From positions 248,001-312,000 of the forward strand of contig JAGSHD010000002.1 in NCBI GenBank assembly GCA_023954715.1: 64,000 nt of DNA, given 5' to 3'. The DNA is from Candidatus Cloacimonadota bacterium (GTDB lineage Bacteria > Muiribacteriota > UBA6191). Position numbers and translations under genes: made by a program. The notes beneath the pieces were generated by a model. It was not told the origin of the DNA and searched no databases. It was given only the letters and a program-made list of their open reading frames with translations. Position 1 is the stretch's first letter. Each line of letters opens with the position of its first letter. Shown here in pieces: positions 24,780 to 33,864 of the stretch.

Positions 24780-25433
24780 ATGATTTTTTTCATTCTATTC
24801 GTGGTAGGTATAATTGTAGTTTATCCTATTTTACCTCTTCATCTAATCTACCGAGCCTATCGTAGCGGGCTTAAACTTAACTTACTCCAAGTTATGTCAC
24901 TTAAATTTGTAGGAATACCAGCAGCAACAATAATCAGCCCCCTTATTAGAGCTCACGAGGCCAATCTAGAAAAGATTTCAGTTTTTGATTTAAAATGCCA
25001 TATGCTTGCTGGGGGTAATGTCAATGCTTTGATTGACGGTTTAATTTTGGCAAAAAACTGTTCTGTCCCACTCACATATAGATTAGGCTTGGCAATTGAC
25101 TTAGCCGGAAGAAACCTATTACTTACTGTTAAAGAATGTAGTGAGTCTAACTCCGTAGACAAGTTTTTACTTGAGTCTTATACCCTCGACTCTACTCGGA
25201 TTTTATCAAAAATTACTCTACATACCCATCAAGACATCAATAAGATTGTCGGAGGATTTGATAAGCAAGAATTATTGGATAGGCTAAAATCAGATTTAAC
25301 AGAGCTCATTGAAAACTCTTCTACTAAAATAGAGCTAAATCAAAAGTTTGGTGAGTTTTTAAATATAGATAAACTAAACCAACACTACCTAGGGTCTGCC
25401 TACGAAATAAGTAAAGTCGACTATACACTTTAG
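24780..25433 (+). CDS. Short FloA-like (flotillin-like) membrane protein
   Basis: 217 residues, versus about 330 for FloA/YqfA. An N-terminal membrane helix (1-20) precedes IPAATIISPLIRAHEANLEK (about 45-64), CHMLAGGNVNALIDGLILAK (about 76-95) and AIDLAGRNLL, matching the FloA N-terminal half (PLIKAHKAGL, HYLAGGNV, AIDLAGRDVL). The long C-terminal coiled region of FloA is missing. FloA proteins organise membrane microdomains. The good ribosome-binding site (AGGAG) and open, stop-free frame argue for a working short form rather than a remnant. Converges with the deacylase gene, 4 bases apart. Confidence 0.7.
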   Translation: MIFFILFVVGIIVVYPILPLHLIYRAYRSGLKLNLLQVMSLKFVGIPAATIISPLIRAHEANLEKISVFDLKCHMLAGGNVNALIDGLILAKNCSVPLTYRLGLAIDLAGRNLLLTVKECSESNSVDKFLLESYTLDSTRILSKITLHTHQDINKIVGGFDKQELLDRLKSDLTELIENSSTKIELNQKFGEFLNIDKLNQHYLGSAYEISKVDYTL

Positions 25434-25437
25434 AGGT

Positions 25438-26463
25438 TTAGTCTTCAGGATCCTCATAATCATCATGGCCCGGAATATCCTCAGAGTCTGCTTCGATAAT
25501 ATCTACACCAAGGTGTAAAACCCGATTACCGGAGTCGCAGTTTGGTCGAACATTTTTACCAATTACAATTCCTGAATGTTCTGAAAAGATTTCTTCTTTA
25601 ACTTGGCCAAACACATCAGACACCGTAGCAATTAAATCACCAGAATTTACACGATCCGCAAGCTTTGGTAATACCTCTATGATGCCACCACGTTTAGTAT
25701 AAATCCAATATGATTTAGAGCATATTGTACTATCCTCTATCAAGTCCTCCACTTCACCAGAGATCATATTCAAATACTTTAAAGTGTTTAGTATCCCATC
25801 TAATGTTTCATCAATGAGTTTATATTGAAATAAGTTCGCATTTCCTATTTCTATCGTAATTGCTGGTATTCCTGCATCATTAGCCCATCCTCTAAGGGTA
25901 CCGTCTTCATCGCCTTTTTTTACAATAATCTGCGGTTTTTGTAGATAGGCTAAGGTTCTAGTCATTTCTGTTTCAAGATCCGCTCTAATATACAAACTAT
26001 TTACTCGCCCGTGACTCGCTGTGTGTAAGTCCAATAAGTAATCAAATTTTTTGACAATTTTATTGATAAAGTGATGCGCATAGATACTACTTGGCACTCC
26101 ATCGATTTTACCTGGCATAATACGATTTAAATCCACATTATCAGAAAACTCTCTTTGATTACGTAGATATCCCGGTACATTACTAATAGGAACCATAATC
26201 AAAGTGCCGGATAGTTGACTAGCATCCACTTCTTTCAACAATTGAAATATGGTAGAAATACCATTTAACTCGTTTCCGTGAAGTGCAGCAGTAATACCTA
26301 AAACGGGCCCCTTTTTCACCCCTCGTAAAACAATTACAGGTACAGACCAAGGCACACCAACTGCATTATCAGATAGTTCTATCTGCAAACGGTGTACTTG
26401 CCCTTTTTTCAAAGACAACACATCTAATTCTTCTTGTGTTTTAATAGTTAAAATTTTACTCAT
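25438..26463 (-). CDS. Succinylglutamate desuccinylase/aspartoacylase family protein
   Basis: 341 residues. The zinc-site motif HGNE (about 60-63) and DLHTASHGR (about 144-152) are those of the AstE/AspA branch of M14-like deacylases, and ITIEIGNANL follows near 200. The C-terminal part (about 245-330) looks like a beta-barrel/biotinyl-like extension (SGIVIGKNVRPNCDSGNRVL). It likely hydrolyses an N-acyl or amide bond in a small molecule or a C-terminal tail. It starts five bases after the ATP-grasp gene ends, so the two form one transcription unit with ligase and hydrolase that may act on the same product. Confidence 0.85.
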   Translation of the reverse strand: MSKILTIKTQEELDVLSLKKGQVHRLQIELSDNAVGVPWSVPVIVLRGVKKGPVLGITAALHGNELNGISTIFQLLKEVDASQLSGTLIMVPISNVPGYLRNQREFSDNVDLNRIMPGKIDGVPSSIYAHHFINKIVKKFDYLLDLHTASHGRVNSLYIRADLETEMTRTLAYLQKPQIIVKKGDEDGTLRGWANDAGIPAITIEIGNANLFQYKLIDETLDGILNTLKYLNMISGEVEDLIEDSTICSKSYWIYTKRGGIIEVLPKLADRVNSGDLIATVSDVFGQVKEEIFSEHSGIVIGKNVRPNCDSGNRVLHLGVDIIEADSEDIPGHDDYEDPED

Positions 26464-26468
26464 AATAT

Positions 26469-27902
26469 TTACAATGCCTCTGATACTTCTTTAAGCAATA
26501 CTTCATCATTATCTAAAGACTTAAACAGCTTTAATCTAAACTGACCTTTTTTATTCACCAAGTTTTGCGCCATCTTATCAATAGCTATAATCGTTAAAAT
26601 TGTTTGAATATATGCTTCGATCAAATCGTCGATACCTACCCCAAGAGTATTAAAATCTTTTCTATCCATTAACATCAGTCGCGAAGTATCGGAAGTCCAT
26701 TCATTTTTGCCTTTTTTGACAGATAAGTTAGTTCCTAGAACATCCCAACTCGCTGTTTTAAGCTCTTTTTCAAGAGGTGATCTTGCTTTTCTGGCATAAA
26801 TAGCACAAGGAGCAAAACCTTTTGGAGACGAATAAACCATTAGGCGTAAATCTGCGATAAAAATGTTACCTTTTTTATCTGGCACTGTCCCAATGTGAAA
26901 AAACTTACCCTGCTCACTTTGAGAGCTCCATTCATAGTGGCCAATTAAACTCTGAACAATGAATTGATCGTAATTGTATTCAGCATTCATGAAAGCGTCT
27001 AATTCTTCTTGGCTTGTAATAGTATAAACCCCTTGACCAGCATTCGAATAAGGATTTTTTATTACCGCTTTGCCCCCAAATCTTTGTACCCAAAGAGGTA
27101 TCTCTAATTTGTTTACATCTTTGATTGTTTCAGGAACATTAATCTTTAGCCCAGATTCAAAAATTTCAGAGTTATATAGCTCATACGCTTTATTGGCTAG
27201 CAATTTATTTCTTCCTCCGGCTAAACAAACCAAAGTTGAGTTGTAAATCAGAGTTTTAGAGGTAGGTGGGATTCTATTCCATGGTTTTTGAGTCACATAT
27301 CGAAATGCTGCACGAATTGGAATATCTTTTCCATCTTCATCTTTAAGAATCAACACCCCATTTTCAAAAGATAAGTTTTGATCCTCTTCATTAAAGTGAG
27401 GCACTAAATAAACATTTTCTCCCGTTAGATCTGCCAATGTTGCAGCATAACCAGATACTTCCATATAGTTTTTATCATAAATTACAGCAAGGGCACCTTT
27501 TGGCAATCTTCTTTTTTTTATAAGCGGTAAAAAAGAGTTTTCAATCAGATACTTATAGCCTCTATGCTCATCAAAATCGCTTCTTGGAGGCATGGATTTT
27601 TGACCACTGGGACAAGAGTTGGTTTCTAAAACCACCATTCTACGATTTCCGCCCTCGGTCGCCACATAAAATAAATCAGATCCACCCCAATGAAAATGCT
27701 TACACTGATAGTTTAGAACCTCTTTTAAATAATCTGGATCCACTTGAGGATTTAAGTGATTATATCTTTTAATTATTCTGTCGTGGTCTAAGTTAAAAAA
27801 GTGACTCACAAGTGAGTGTAATTGAGAGTTCAAGGCTTTAGGATAAAAGTGATTCTCTTGTTCAAATGTGTTGGCTTCAATTAATTCAATTTGTCTATTC
27901 AT
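26469..27902 (-). CDS. ATP-grasp-like ligase paired with the deacylase
   Basis: 477 residues. RFGGKAVIKNPYSNAGQGV (about 272-290) followed by FIVQSLIGHYEW looks like the ATP-grasp nucleotide-binding segment, and ETNSCPSGQKSMP (about 92-104) is an unusual loop. RNKLLANKAYELYN (about 230-243) also fits ATP-grasp architecture. Such enzymes form amide bonds between a carboxylate and an amine. The exact family is not clear to me; it is not an obvious RimK. No signal peptide. Heads a two-gene unit with the AstE/AspA-like gene. Product unknown. Confidence 0.65.
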   Translation of the reverse strand: MNRQIELIEANTFEQENHFYPKALNSQLHSLVSHFFNLDHDRIIKRYNHLNPQVDPDYLKEVLNYQCKHFHWGGSDLFYVATEGGNRRMVVLETNSCPSGQKSMPPRSDFDEHRGYKYLIENSFLPLIKKRRLPKGALAVIYDKNYMEVSGYAATLADLTGENVYLVPHFNEEDQNLSFENGVLILKDEDGKDIPIRAAFRYVTQKPWNRIPPTSKTLIYNSTLVCLAGGRNKLLANKAYELYNSEIFESGLKINVPETIKDVNKLEIPLWVQRFGGKAVIKNPYSNAGQGVYTITSQEELDAFMNAEYNYDQFIVQSLIGHYEWSSQSEQGKFFHIGTVPDKKGNIFIADLRLMVYSSPKGFAPCAIYARKARSPLEKELKTASWDVLGTNLSVKKGKNEWTSDTSRLMLMDRKDFNTLGVGIDDLIEAYIQTILTIIAIDKMAQNLVNKKGQFRLKLFKSLDNDEVLLKEVSEAL

Positions 27903-28027
27903 TGTATCTCCAATTTAAAATCAAAATTAGTTATACAAGTAAAATTCCAAAAATTCAATCTATAAAGTCACCATCTAACAACAATTTTTGTATACCTTAA
28001 CCTAAGTAAATGTTTATAAAACTAAAC

Positions 28028-29455
28028 TTAGTCACTAGTCCGAGTGTTTACATCAATTATAGTTAAAATATCATCCCCTTCTTGAAAAAGATAATCTCTT
28101 GGGTTGACGACTAAATCACCACTTTTGGACCGTACAGCTACAGCTATACTCTGCTTATTTTTACAAAACCAAGCTAAGGCATCACTCATGGACTTACCTA
28201 TTAGTTCAGAAGGTAATTTATGAAAATGCATTGTATTACCAGATTGATTAGAAAGAACATCCTCAAAAAAAGGTAAGATCCCTCTGGATGATCCCATACG
28301 GGCTAGCAATCTACCTGATACATCCCCTTCAATGACAACATCGTCTACTCCACCCATTTTCAGATGATCTATGTATTCAGGGTGGTTAATCTCAGCGCAG
28401 GTATGAATCTTTGAATTCATTTTTTCAATGGTCAATGCTGATAAGATTGTTCGTGCATCCATATCATGAGTGGATCGGTTTACATCCGGCTCAGATAATA
28501 CAATTGCTAGATTAGCTGTATTTATTCCTGATCGTTTCAAAACATCAATATGGGTGTAATCTTCTTGCATTATCATCACCATATCCGTCTTTATACCTTG
28601 GCTTTTCAAGGACTCTAAATCTGCTTTTTGAGAGATGATAATTATCTCTGAATCTTTGCGAATGGGATCTATTGAAAACTCCCTCACCAAGATATTTACC
28701 TTTGGATTAAATCCACAAATTACAATATGATCTACACAATCCGATGCATCATTGATTTTTTGCATACCTGTCTCCTTAAACTTTTCTACCATTACAGCAG
28801 AGATTGTCCCTGTTAACATTGCAAAAAATGTCATTTCAAAAACAAGTAACATAAATAAAACAAACTTGCCACCTAAAGTCTGTGGATAGTCTGCATATTC
28901 TCCTGAAAACAAGGAGAATAGCGCTTTCCAAAAGGCTTCTGATGGTTCAATCAACCCAGTAGACCCTTCAAATTGCGCAAAGCCTACAGTTCCAAACAAA
29001 ATTGCAAAGGTCATCAAACCGATTAGAAGACTATATTCCAACAATTTAGATTGTAAAGCTCCGGTAATCGATCCGATCTTTTTTTGTAAGATTGTACCTA
29101 ATGAAAATAACCGTAATAAGCGAAAAGCATAAGCTAAACGGCCAAAGCGAAAGACCCTTAACAAGGGTAAGACCGCTAAAATTTCAATCCAGTTTCGAGC
29201 CAAAAACTTTTTATTGCTGTTGGATACAAACCACTTTAAAATTAATTCAAAGACCAAAACTGATGTGATGAAGTCATTCAGTCGACTTACTTGCATCATC
29301 ATATTTTTATCGAAAAAATTAAAAACATCTAACAATAAGATTATTACCGAGAGTATCACTAAGGTGACAATTACAGAATTGAAGTACTTATTAGATAATA
29401 GTTTACGGATCTTAGGGTATTTTTTTCTTTTCTTTATAACGATGTTTGAAATCAT
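28028..29455 (-). CDS. Voltage-sensor-type cation channel with RCK/TrkA-N domain and atypical filter
   Basis: 475 residues. The N-terminal half has six membrane segments; S4-like RVFRFGRLAYAFRLLRLF (about 99-116) carries regularly spaced Arg. The pore region is FWKALFSLFSGEYADYPQT (about 174-192); aligned with K+ channels, SGEYAD occupies the place of TVGYGD, so the selectivity filter is non-canonical. The C-terminal half contains an RCK/TrkA-N Rossmann domain starting HIVICGFNPKV (about 245) and a TrkA-C-like end (about 410-470). The ion is uncertain. The ComFB-like gene ends 13 bases upstream. Confidence 0.8.
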   Translation of the reverse strand: MISNIVIKKRKKYPKIRKLLSNKYFNSVIVTLVILSVIILLLDVFNFFDKNMMMQVSRLNDFITSVLVFELILKWFVSNSNKKFLARNWIEILAVLPLLRVFRFGRLAYAFRLLRLFSLGTILQKKIGSITGALQSKLLEYSLLIGLMTFAILFGTVGFAQFEGSTGLIEPSEAFWKALFSLFSGEYADYPQTLGGKFVLFMLLVFEMTFFAMLTGTISAVMVEKFKETGMQKINDASDCVDHIVICGFNPKVNILVREFSIDPIRKDSEIIIISQKADLESLKSQGIKTDMVMIMQEDYTHIDVLKRSGINTANLAIVLSEPDVNRSTHDMDARTILSALTIEKMNSKIHTCAEINHPEYIDHLKMGGVDDVVIEGDVSGRLLARMGSSRGILPFFEDVLSNQSGNTMHFHKLPSELIGKSMSDALAWFCKNKQSIAVAVRSKSGDLVVNPRDYLFQEGDDILTIIDVNTRTSD

Positions 29456-29468
29456 TGACCCTGTCTAT

Positions 29469-29765
29469 CTAACGATTATGTTTTGGTTTATTGGCTACTT
29501 GTTGTATAGAGTCTGCAACAATCTCATAGATTTCATCATCATGAGGGTACTCTGTTTTTAAAACTATCGAACCAAATTGAGCATATTTAGCTGGCAATCT
29601 ATTTAGACTAAGTGCAAAAGCATCTTCAATACACAAAGGACATTGATCATGGTTTGGGTAGTTGTCTAAAATATCAGTCATGATCTTTATGACTTTTAAC
29701 TCCATTTTATTTCTAACTAAAGTTAAATTTACTCCAAATATTGAATATTTATCAGTCTTAGACAT
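29469..29765 (-). CDS. ComFB-like protein, possible c-di-GMP-binding
   Basis: 98 residues. CPLCIEDAFALSLNRLPAKY (42-61) matches the core of the ComFB (late competence) family, CxxCxxDVxALALNxLPPxY, with Cys42 and Cys45. Cyanobacterial ComFB-type proteins have been shown to bind cyclic di-GMP. Its gene lies 13 bases before the cation-channel gene on the same strand, so co-expression and possibly second-messenger control of the channel are conceivable (inference). Confidence 0.72.
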   Translation of the reverse strand: MSKTDKYSIFGVNLTLVRNKMELKVIKIMTDILDNYPNHDQCPLCIEDAFALSLNRLPAKYAQFGSIVLKTEYPHDDEIYEIVADSIQQVANKPKHNR

Positions 29766-29913
29766 ATTGCTCCTCTTTAAATAAAGTAGTTTTAACTATA
29801 AGGTAAAAAATACTCATCTGTCCCAATTATAGCGGATCCCAAGCTAACAAAATTTGCATATGGGAATCCTTAAAGATCTTTACATCATAAACTATAAGAA
29901 AATAATGTTTTTT

Positions 29914-29962
29914 TGTAAAGAAAAAGCAAAAGGTATCCACTTCTTATTAGAAAGCGATACCT
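29914..29962 (-). terminator. Probable terminator of the isc operon
   Basis: AGGTATC and GATACCT (29931-29962) form a 7-bp outer stem with a CTTCT/AGAA inner stem. Read on the minus strand it is followed by TTTTGCTTTTTCTTT. It lies 69 bases beyond the iscX stop. The rest of the 265-base spacer shows nothing definite. Confidence 0.65.
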
Positions 29963-30030
29963 ATCAAGTACTCTCAATAATAAAATTAAAGAGTAAGATT
30001 AAACTGTTACATAATATTTAGAGTCTGCTT

Positions 30031-30234
30031 TTATGCGAGTTGAAACTCTTCTAACCATGCCATTTGAATAGCTTCTAGTTTACCTTCACTGCAATCTGAT
30101 TGCTTACCTACAAAGTCTTCAATACCTAAAATTCGGTCTCTTAAATCCGTAAAACGTAAAGTTAATGGATCGAGTTGTGGGTCATTTTCATACAATTCAA
30201 TTGCGATATCTTCTATATTTTTCCAGTCTAGCAT
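30031..30234 (-). CDS. iscX: IscX iron-sulphur assembly protein
   Basis: 67 residues, the usual IscX size, starting MLDWKNIEDIAIELYE and containing DLDPLTLRFTDL-like sequence (DPQLDPLTLRFTDLRDRI) and IQMAWLEEF at the end. The chosen ATG at 30234 has AAGGAAG six bases upstream; a longer in-frame extension to 30345 adds unrelated sequence. IscX binds IscS and modulates cluster assembly and iron delivery. It is the last isc gene, 135 bases after fdx. Confidence 0.92.
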   Translation of the reverse strand: MLDWKNIEDIAIELYENDPQLDPLTLRFTDLRDRILGIEDFVGKQSDCSEGKLEAIQMAWLEEFQLA

Positions 30235-30369
30235 AATAGTCTTCCTTTGTATTAATGAGCTATAATTACCCTTTAACCAACAAGTTTTAGTAATAAAATA
30301 TATAATCAACCCTAATTTAGCTATTGTAAAAGCTAAGGGCCGCATATCTTTTTAGTGTTTGGATTGAGT

Positions 30370-30672
30370 TTAATGTAAACCCTTTTGCTTCGGAAGCTTA
30401 ACAGTAATATCCCCATTGATCATCGCCTGACAACCCAATCGAGATTTCATGGTTACATTTTTTGCTCCATCTAACCTGTCTTCTTCATCTTCTTCAGCTT
30501 CAGATAGATTATCAAAACCAGCATTTACCCAAACATGACAAGTCGAACAAGCACAAACTCCACCGCATGCATGATCTAAATGGATACCTGCTGCTTCACA
30601 AGCATCTAAAATGCTTGTCCCTGCTTCTACTTCTATGTCTTTTCCTTCATCTTCAAATTTTACTATAGGCAT
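30370..30672 (-). CDS. fdx: Isc-type [2Fe-2S] ferredoxin
   Basis: 100 residues. The cluster ligands are seen in HACGGVCACSTCHVW (C-x5-C-x2-C pattern) and a fourth Cys in RLGCQAMI near 80. The sequence AGTSILDACEAAGIHLDHAC is typical of the IscFdx/adrenodoxin group. It supplies electrons for cluster formation on IscU. It follows hscA by 12 bases in the isc operon. Confidence 0.95.
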   Translation of the reverse strand: MPIVKFEDEGKDIEVEAGTSILDACEAAGIHLDHACGGVCACSTCHVWVNAGFDNLSEAEEDEEDRLDGAKNVTMKSRLGCQAMINGDITVKLPKQKGLH

Positions 30673-30684
30673 TTTTTCTCCTAA

Positions 30685-32499
30685 TTATACAGCTGAAGTT
30701 TCTTTTCCAACTAAAGCTTGTTTTGTCGCATCACTAAATAGTAAATCAGCCAATGGTAGCGTTAAATCTCCCAATGTATTTACTATCTTTTCAAGTATGG
30801 CTTGGTCTTTTTCTCCACGCTTTAGAGCATCTTTAGCCTTTTGGATCCAAACCTTTATTTCTTCTACTTCTTCGGCTTCCATCAAACGGTAAGCTTTATC
30901 ATAAGTTCTTTCTGTGGCAACGATGATTCTCTCAGCTTTATTACGTAGCTCTACGATCATTCGAAGTTGAAAGTCATCCATAGCACAATCAATAGAAGCT
31001 TTAATAATATTGTTCATTTCTTTGTGAGATAATCCAATGACTGGATTAATTTCAATGTGGGCCTTTTGCTCAGAACGTTCTTCAAAAGCATCCACTTTTA
31101 ACATACCATTTTCATCGATGTGAAAAGTAACCTTAACTCTTGGGTATCCAGCTTTCATTGGAGGTACAGCTAGTTTAAACTTACCTAAAGGTCGACAGTC
31201 TTCAACTAACTCTCGCTCTCCTTGGTATACATTTAAATTAATACCTGTTTGATCATCAACAGATGTTGTAAACTCTTCAGTAACTGAAGCCGGAATCGTA
31301 GTGTTTCTTAACAATACTTTTGTTACAGCCCCGCCTAAAGTCTCTAGTCCAATAGACAAAGGAATAACATCTAGTAACAATAAGTCTCTTTCTTTTCCTG
31401 AAAGAATCCGAGCTTGAGTAGATGCACCTAATGCTACTACTTCATCTGGATTTAATCCAATAAAAGGAGTCTTTTCGAAAAAGTCTTCTACCATCGTTCT
31501 AACCAAAGGGATCCTAGATGATCCCCCAACTAAAACAACTTCACTAATTTCTTCAATAGAAAGTTGTGCATCTTTAACTGCTTTTTTACTAGCACGAACT
31601 GTTTGCTTTACCTTTTTTAAAATCAAAGAGTCAAAAGTCTCTCTAGTGATTACTTTATCGATTGAAAAGTTTTCATTTTCTAAATTAATTTTAACCGGGA
31701 CTGACTCTTTATCTGACAATCTAATTTTTATCTCTTCAGCTGCATACTTTAAAGCAATCAATACTTCTGGCCTTGTCTCCTCAAAGCCTTCTAGTAGATA
31801 ATCTACAATAGCTGCATCAAAATCATCTCCACCTAAAAAAGTATCTCCGTTAGTAGACAAGACTCTAAATACTCCATCTTTTAACTCAAGAATTGATATA
31901 TCAAAAGTCCCACCACCAAGATCGTAGACTGCAATTTTTCCTTCTTTTTTTAGATCTAATCCATAAGCCAAAGCAGCAGCTGTAGGCTCATTGATAATCC
32001 TTAGAACCTCTAGTCCTGCTGCTAATGCAGCGGTTTTGGTTTCATTTCTTTGGGAATCATCAAAATATGCTGGAACAGTAATAACAGCTTTTGAAATATC
32101 ATTACGACCTAAAACTCTTTGAGCTCTATTTTTTGCCTCTTTTAAAACCTCAATTGAGACCTCAAATGGAGATAGCTCTTTATCATGAGCCACAAATTTT
32201 AAAGAAGTGTCATCTCCTTTTACTTCAAAAGGCATTTTTGTTAAATCTTCTTCAAGCTCGGAGTAAGTTTTACCAAAAAATCTTTTAGCAGAGAAAAAAG
32301 TTGTATTAGGATACTTAGAGAAGTTAGCTTTAGCTTGATCTCCAACTAATACCCCATCATCAGTGTATGTTACAACAGATGGAATCATTGCGTTACCGTT
32401 TTCAGCTAATACAGTAGGTATATCCCCCTCATAACAAGCAACTAAAGTGTTTGTTGTCCCAAGGTCTATTCCGATAATTATATTTTCTTGATTAGTCAT
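30685..32499 (-). CDS. hscA: HscA, Hsp70-type chaperone for Fe-S transfer
   Basis: 604 residues, standard for Hsc[14 protein letters not shown] at the N-terminus, [25 protein letters not shown] and [15 protein letters not shown] mark the Hsp70 ATPase domain, followed by a substrate domain (about 375 on). With HscB it uses ATP to release clusters from IscU, recognising the LPPVK motif, which is present in the neighbouring IscU. It overlaps hscB by 8 bases. Position between hscB and fdx distinguishes it from DnaK. Confidence 0.95.
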   Translation of the reverse strand: MTNQENIIIGIDLGTTNTLVACYEGDIPTVLAENGNAMIPSVVTYTDDGVLVGDQAKANFSKYPNTTFFSAKRFFGKTYSELEEDLTKMPFEVKGDDTSLKFVAHDKELSPFEVSIEVLKEAKNRAQRVLGRNDISKAVITVPAYFDDSQRNETKTAALAAGLEVLRIINEPTAAALAYGLDLKKEGKIAVYDLGGGTFDISILELKDGVFRVLSTNGDTFLGGDDFDAAIVDYLLEGFEETRPEVLIALKYAAEEIKIRLSDKESVPVKINLENENFSIDKVITRETFDSLILKKVKQTVRASKKAVKDAQLSIEEISEVVLVGGSSRIPLVRTMVEDFFEKTPFIGLNPDEVVALGASTQARILSGKERDLLLLDVIPLSIGLETLGGAVTKVLLRNTTIPASVTEEFTTSVDDQTGINLNVYQGERELVEDCRPLGKFKLAVPPMKAGYPRVKVTFHIDENGMLKVDAFEERSEQKAHIEINPVIGLSHKEMNNIIKASIDCAMDDFQLRMIVELRNKAERIIVATERTYDKAYRLMEAEEVEEIKVWIQKAKDALKRGEKDQAILEKIVNTLGDLTLPLADLLFSDATKQALVGKETSAV

Positions 32500-33100
32500 C
32501 TAATTTTCCTTCAATTTGTTCAAGAATACGATCGTAATATGAGATTGTATTTAGCTTTGTTTGAACATCTTGTAAATGATTTGTATCTAATACATTTAGC
32601 TTTGTTAACTCTTGAAAGATTTTTTCAATCTCTTTATGAGTTGACTTTCGTAAGCCCTCTACTTCGGATTCAATCTCTTCTAGACGATCGTCATCTGTTG
32701 AGTCTTCATCCATTTCTTCACGGATCTCTAAAATTTCAAACAAAAAGTTTTTAGGCAAAGACTTTTTATCTAAAGCCATACCGTCAGAAATCAAATGATC
32801 TAGTACAAGCTGCGCTCGAGTAAGATCATCCTTCAAACTGAAATAAGAACCATTAATCTGGGCACTTAGGTTTAAAATTTTAGTCTTTTGAGTTTCACTC
32901 AAGTCTTGATAACGGTCTGGATGAGTCACCTTAGACAAAGTTAAATAGCGATCTTCAAAATCTTTTTTATCTAACTCATAAGACTTTTTTAAACCTAAAG
33001 TTTCAAATTTATCACTTGATTCATAACTTATATCAAGCACATTGCAACAGGAGCAGAAAAATGGAGTTAATTGTGTTTTGTTACAAGATTTACAATCCAT
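32492..33100 (-). CDS. hscB: HscB J-domain co-chaperone with N-terminal Cys cluster
   Basis: 202 residues from the ATG at 33100, two bases after the iscA stop; an in-frame extension to 33133 would run back into iscA. The J domain carries the HPD signature in KVTHPDRYQDL, and the C-terminal helical part resembles the IscU-binding domain. Unlike E. coli HscB, it begins MDCKSCNKTQLTPFFCSCC, with CxxC and CxCC, similar to the N-terminal zinc-finger of eukaryotic HSC20. It stimulates HscA ATPase and delivers IscU. Confidence 0.92.
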   Translation of the reverse strand: MDCKSCNKTQLTPFFCSCCNVLDISYESSDKFETLGLKKSYELDKKDFEDRYLTLSKVTHPDRYQDLSETQKTKILNLSAQINGSYFSLKDDLTRAQLVLDHLISDGMALDKKSLPKNFLFEILEIREEMDEDSTDDDRLEEIESEVEGLRKSTHKEIEKIFQELTKLNVLDTNHLQDVQTKLNTISYYDRILEQIEGKLDD

Positions 33101-33102
33101 AA

Positions 33103-33429
33103 TTAAATCCCAAAGGACGTCCCACAGCCACAACTTGACTTAGCTATTGGGTTATTAAATCGAAACCCTCGATCCAGAAGCCCATTATTAAAGTCGACCT
33201 CAGTACCATTCATAAAAATATAAGATTTTTTATCAACAATCAATTTGACTCCATTGGACTCAAAAGTATGGTCAAACTCTGTAGCATCTTTGGCAAAGTC
33301 CAAGTGATAATTAAATCCTGAACACCCTCCACCTTTTAGAGACATTCGTAAGAACAACTCTTCACAGTCTTGGTCTTTCATAATACGTTTTAATTCTTTA
33401 GCTGCGATTTCTGAGATCGATACGGCCAT
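33103..33429 (-). CDS. iscA: IscA, A-type Fe-S carrier
   Basis: 108 residues. The three conserved cysteines are present: one in KGGGCSGFNY (about 35) and two in SSCGCGTSFGI at the C-terminus. A-type proteins carry clusters or iron to apo-targets. It is two bases after iscU and two bases before hscB, inside the isc operon. A second A-type gene lies divergently at the head of this operon. Confidence 0.95.
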   Translation of the reverse strand: MAVSISEIAAKELKRIMKDQDCEELFLRMSLKGGGCSGFNYHLDFAKDATEFDHTFESNGVKLIVDKKSYIFMNGTEVDFNNGLLDRGFRFNNPIAKSSCGCGTSFGI

Positions 33430-33431
33430 TT

Positions 33432-33818
33432 CTACCCCTCATCATCCTGTTTACTTCTAACGTCATCTAATGCCATTCGAATTGCATCTTCAGCTAGAAC
33501 GGAACAGTGAATTTTTACTGGTGGTAAGTCTAGTTCTGTTGAGATATCTGTATTTTTTATCTTAAGAGCTTCGTCTACTGATTTTCCTTTTAGCCACTCT
33601 GTAGCTAAAGAAGAAGAAGCAATAGCTGATCCACAACCATAAGTTTTAAACTTTGCATCGATAATTTTGTCATCTTCTACTTGAATTTGTAGCTTCATAA
33701 CATCTCCACATTCGGGAGCTCCAACTAAACCTGTTCCAACACTTTTATCTTTTTTATCCATAGATCCTACATTACGTGGATTGTTGTAATGATCTAATAA
33801 TTTTTCACTGTATGCCAT
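33432..33818 (-). CDS. iscU: IscU scaffold protein
   Basis: 128 residues. The three cluster-binding cysteines lie in GAPECGDVMKL, TYGCGSAIASSS and VKIHCSVLAEDAI, and the HscA-recognition motif LPPVK precedes the third. It assembles [2Fe-2S] clusters with IscS sulphur and Fdx electrons. It is 46 bases after iscS and two bases before iscA. Confidence 0.97.
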   Translation of the reverse strand: MAYSEKLLDHYNNPRNVGSMDKKDKSVGTGLVGAPECGDVMKLQIQVEDDKIIDAKFKTYGCGSAIASSSLATEWLKGKSVDEALKIKNTDISTELDLPPVKIHCSVLAEDAIRMALDDVRSKQDDEG

Positions 33819-33864
33819 GATATTCTCCTATCATTATTATTTTCAATTTATTTTAAACTAATCT

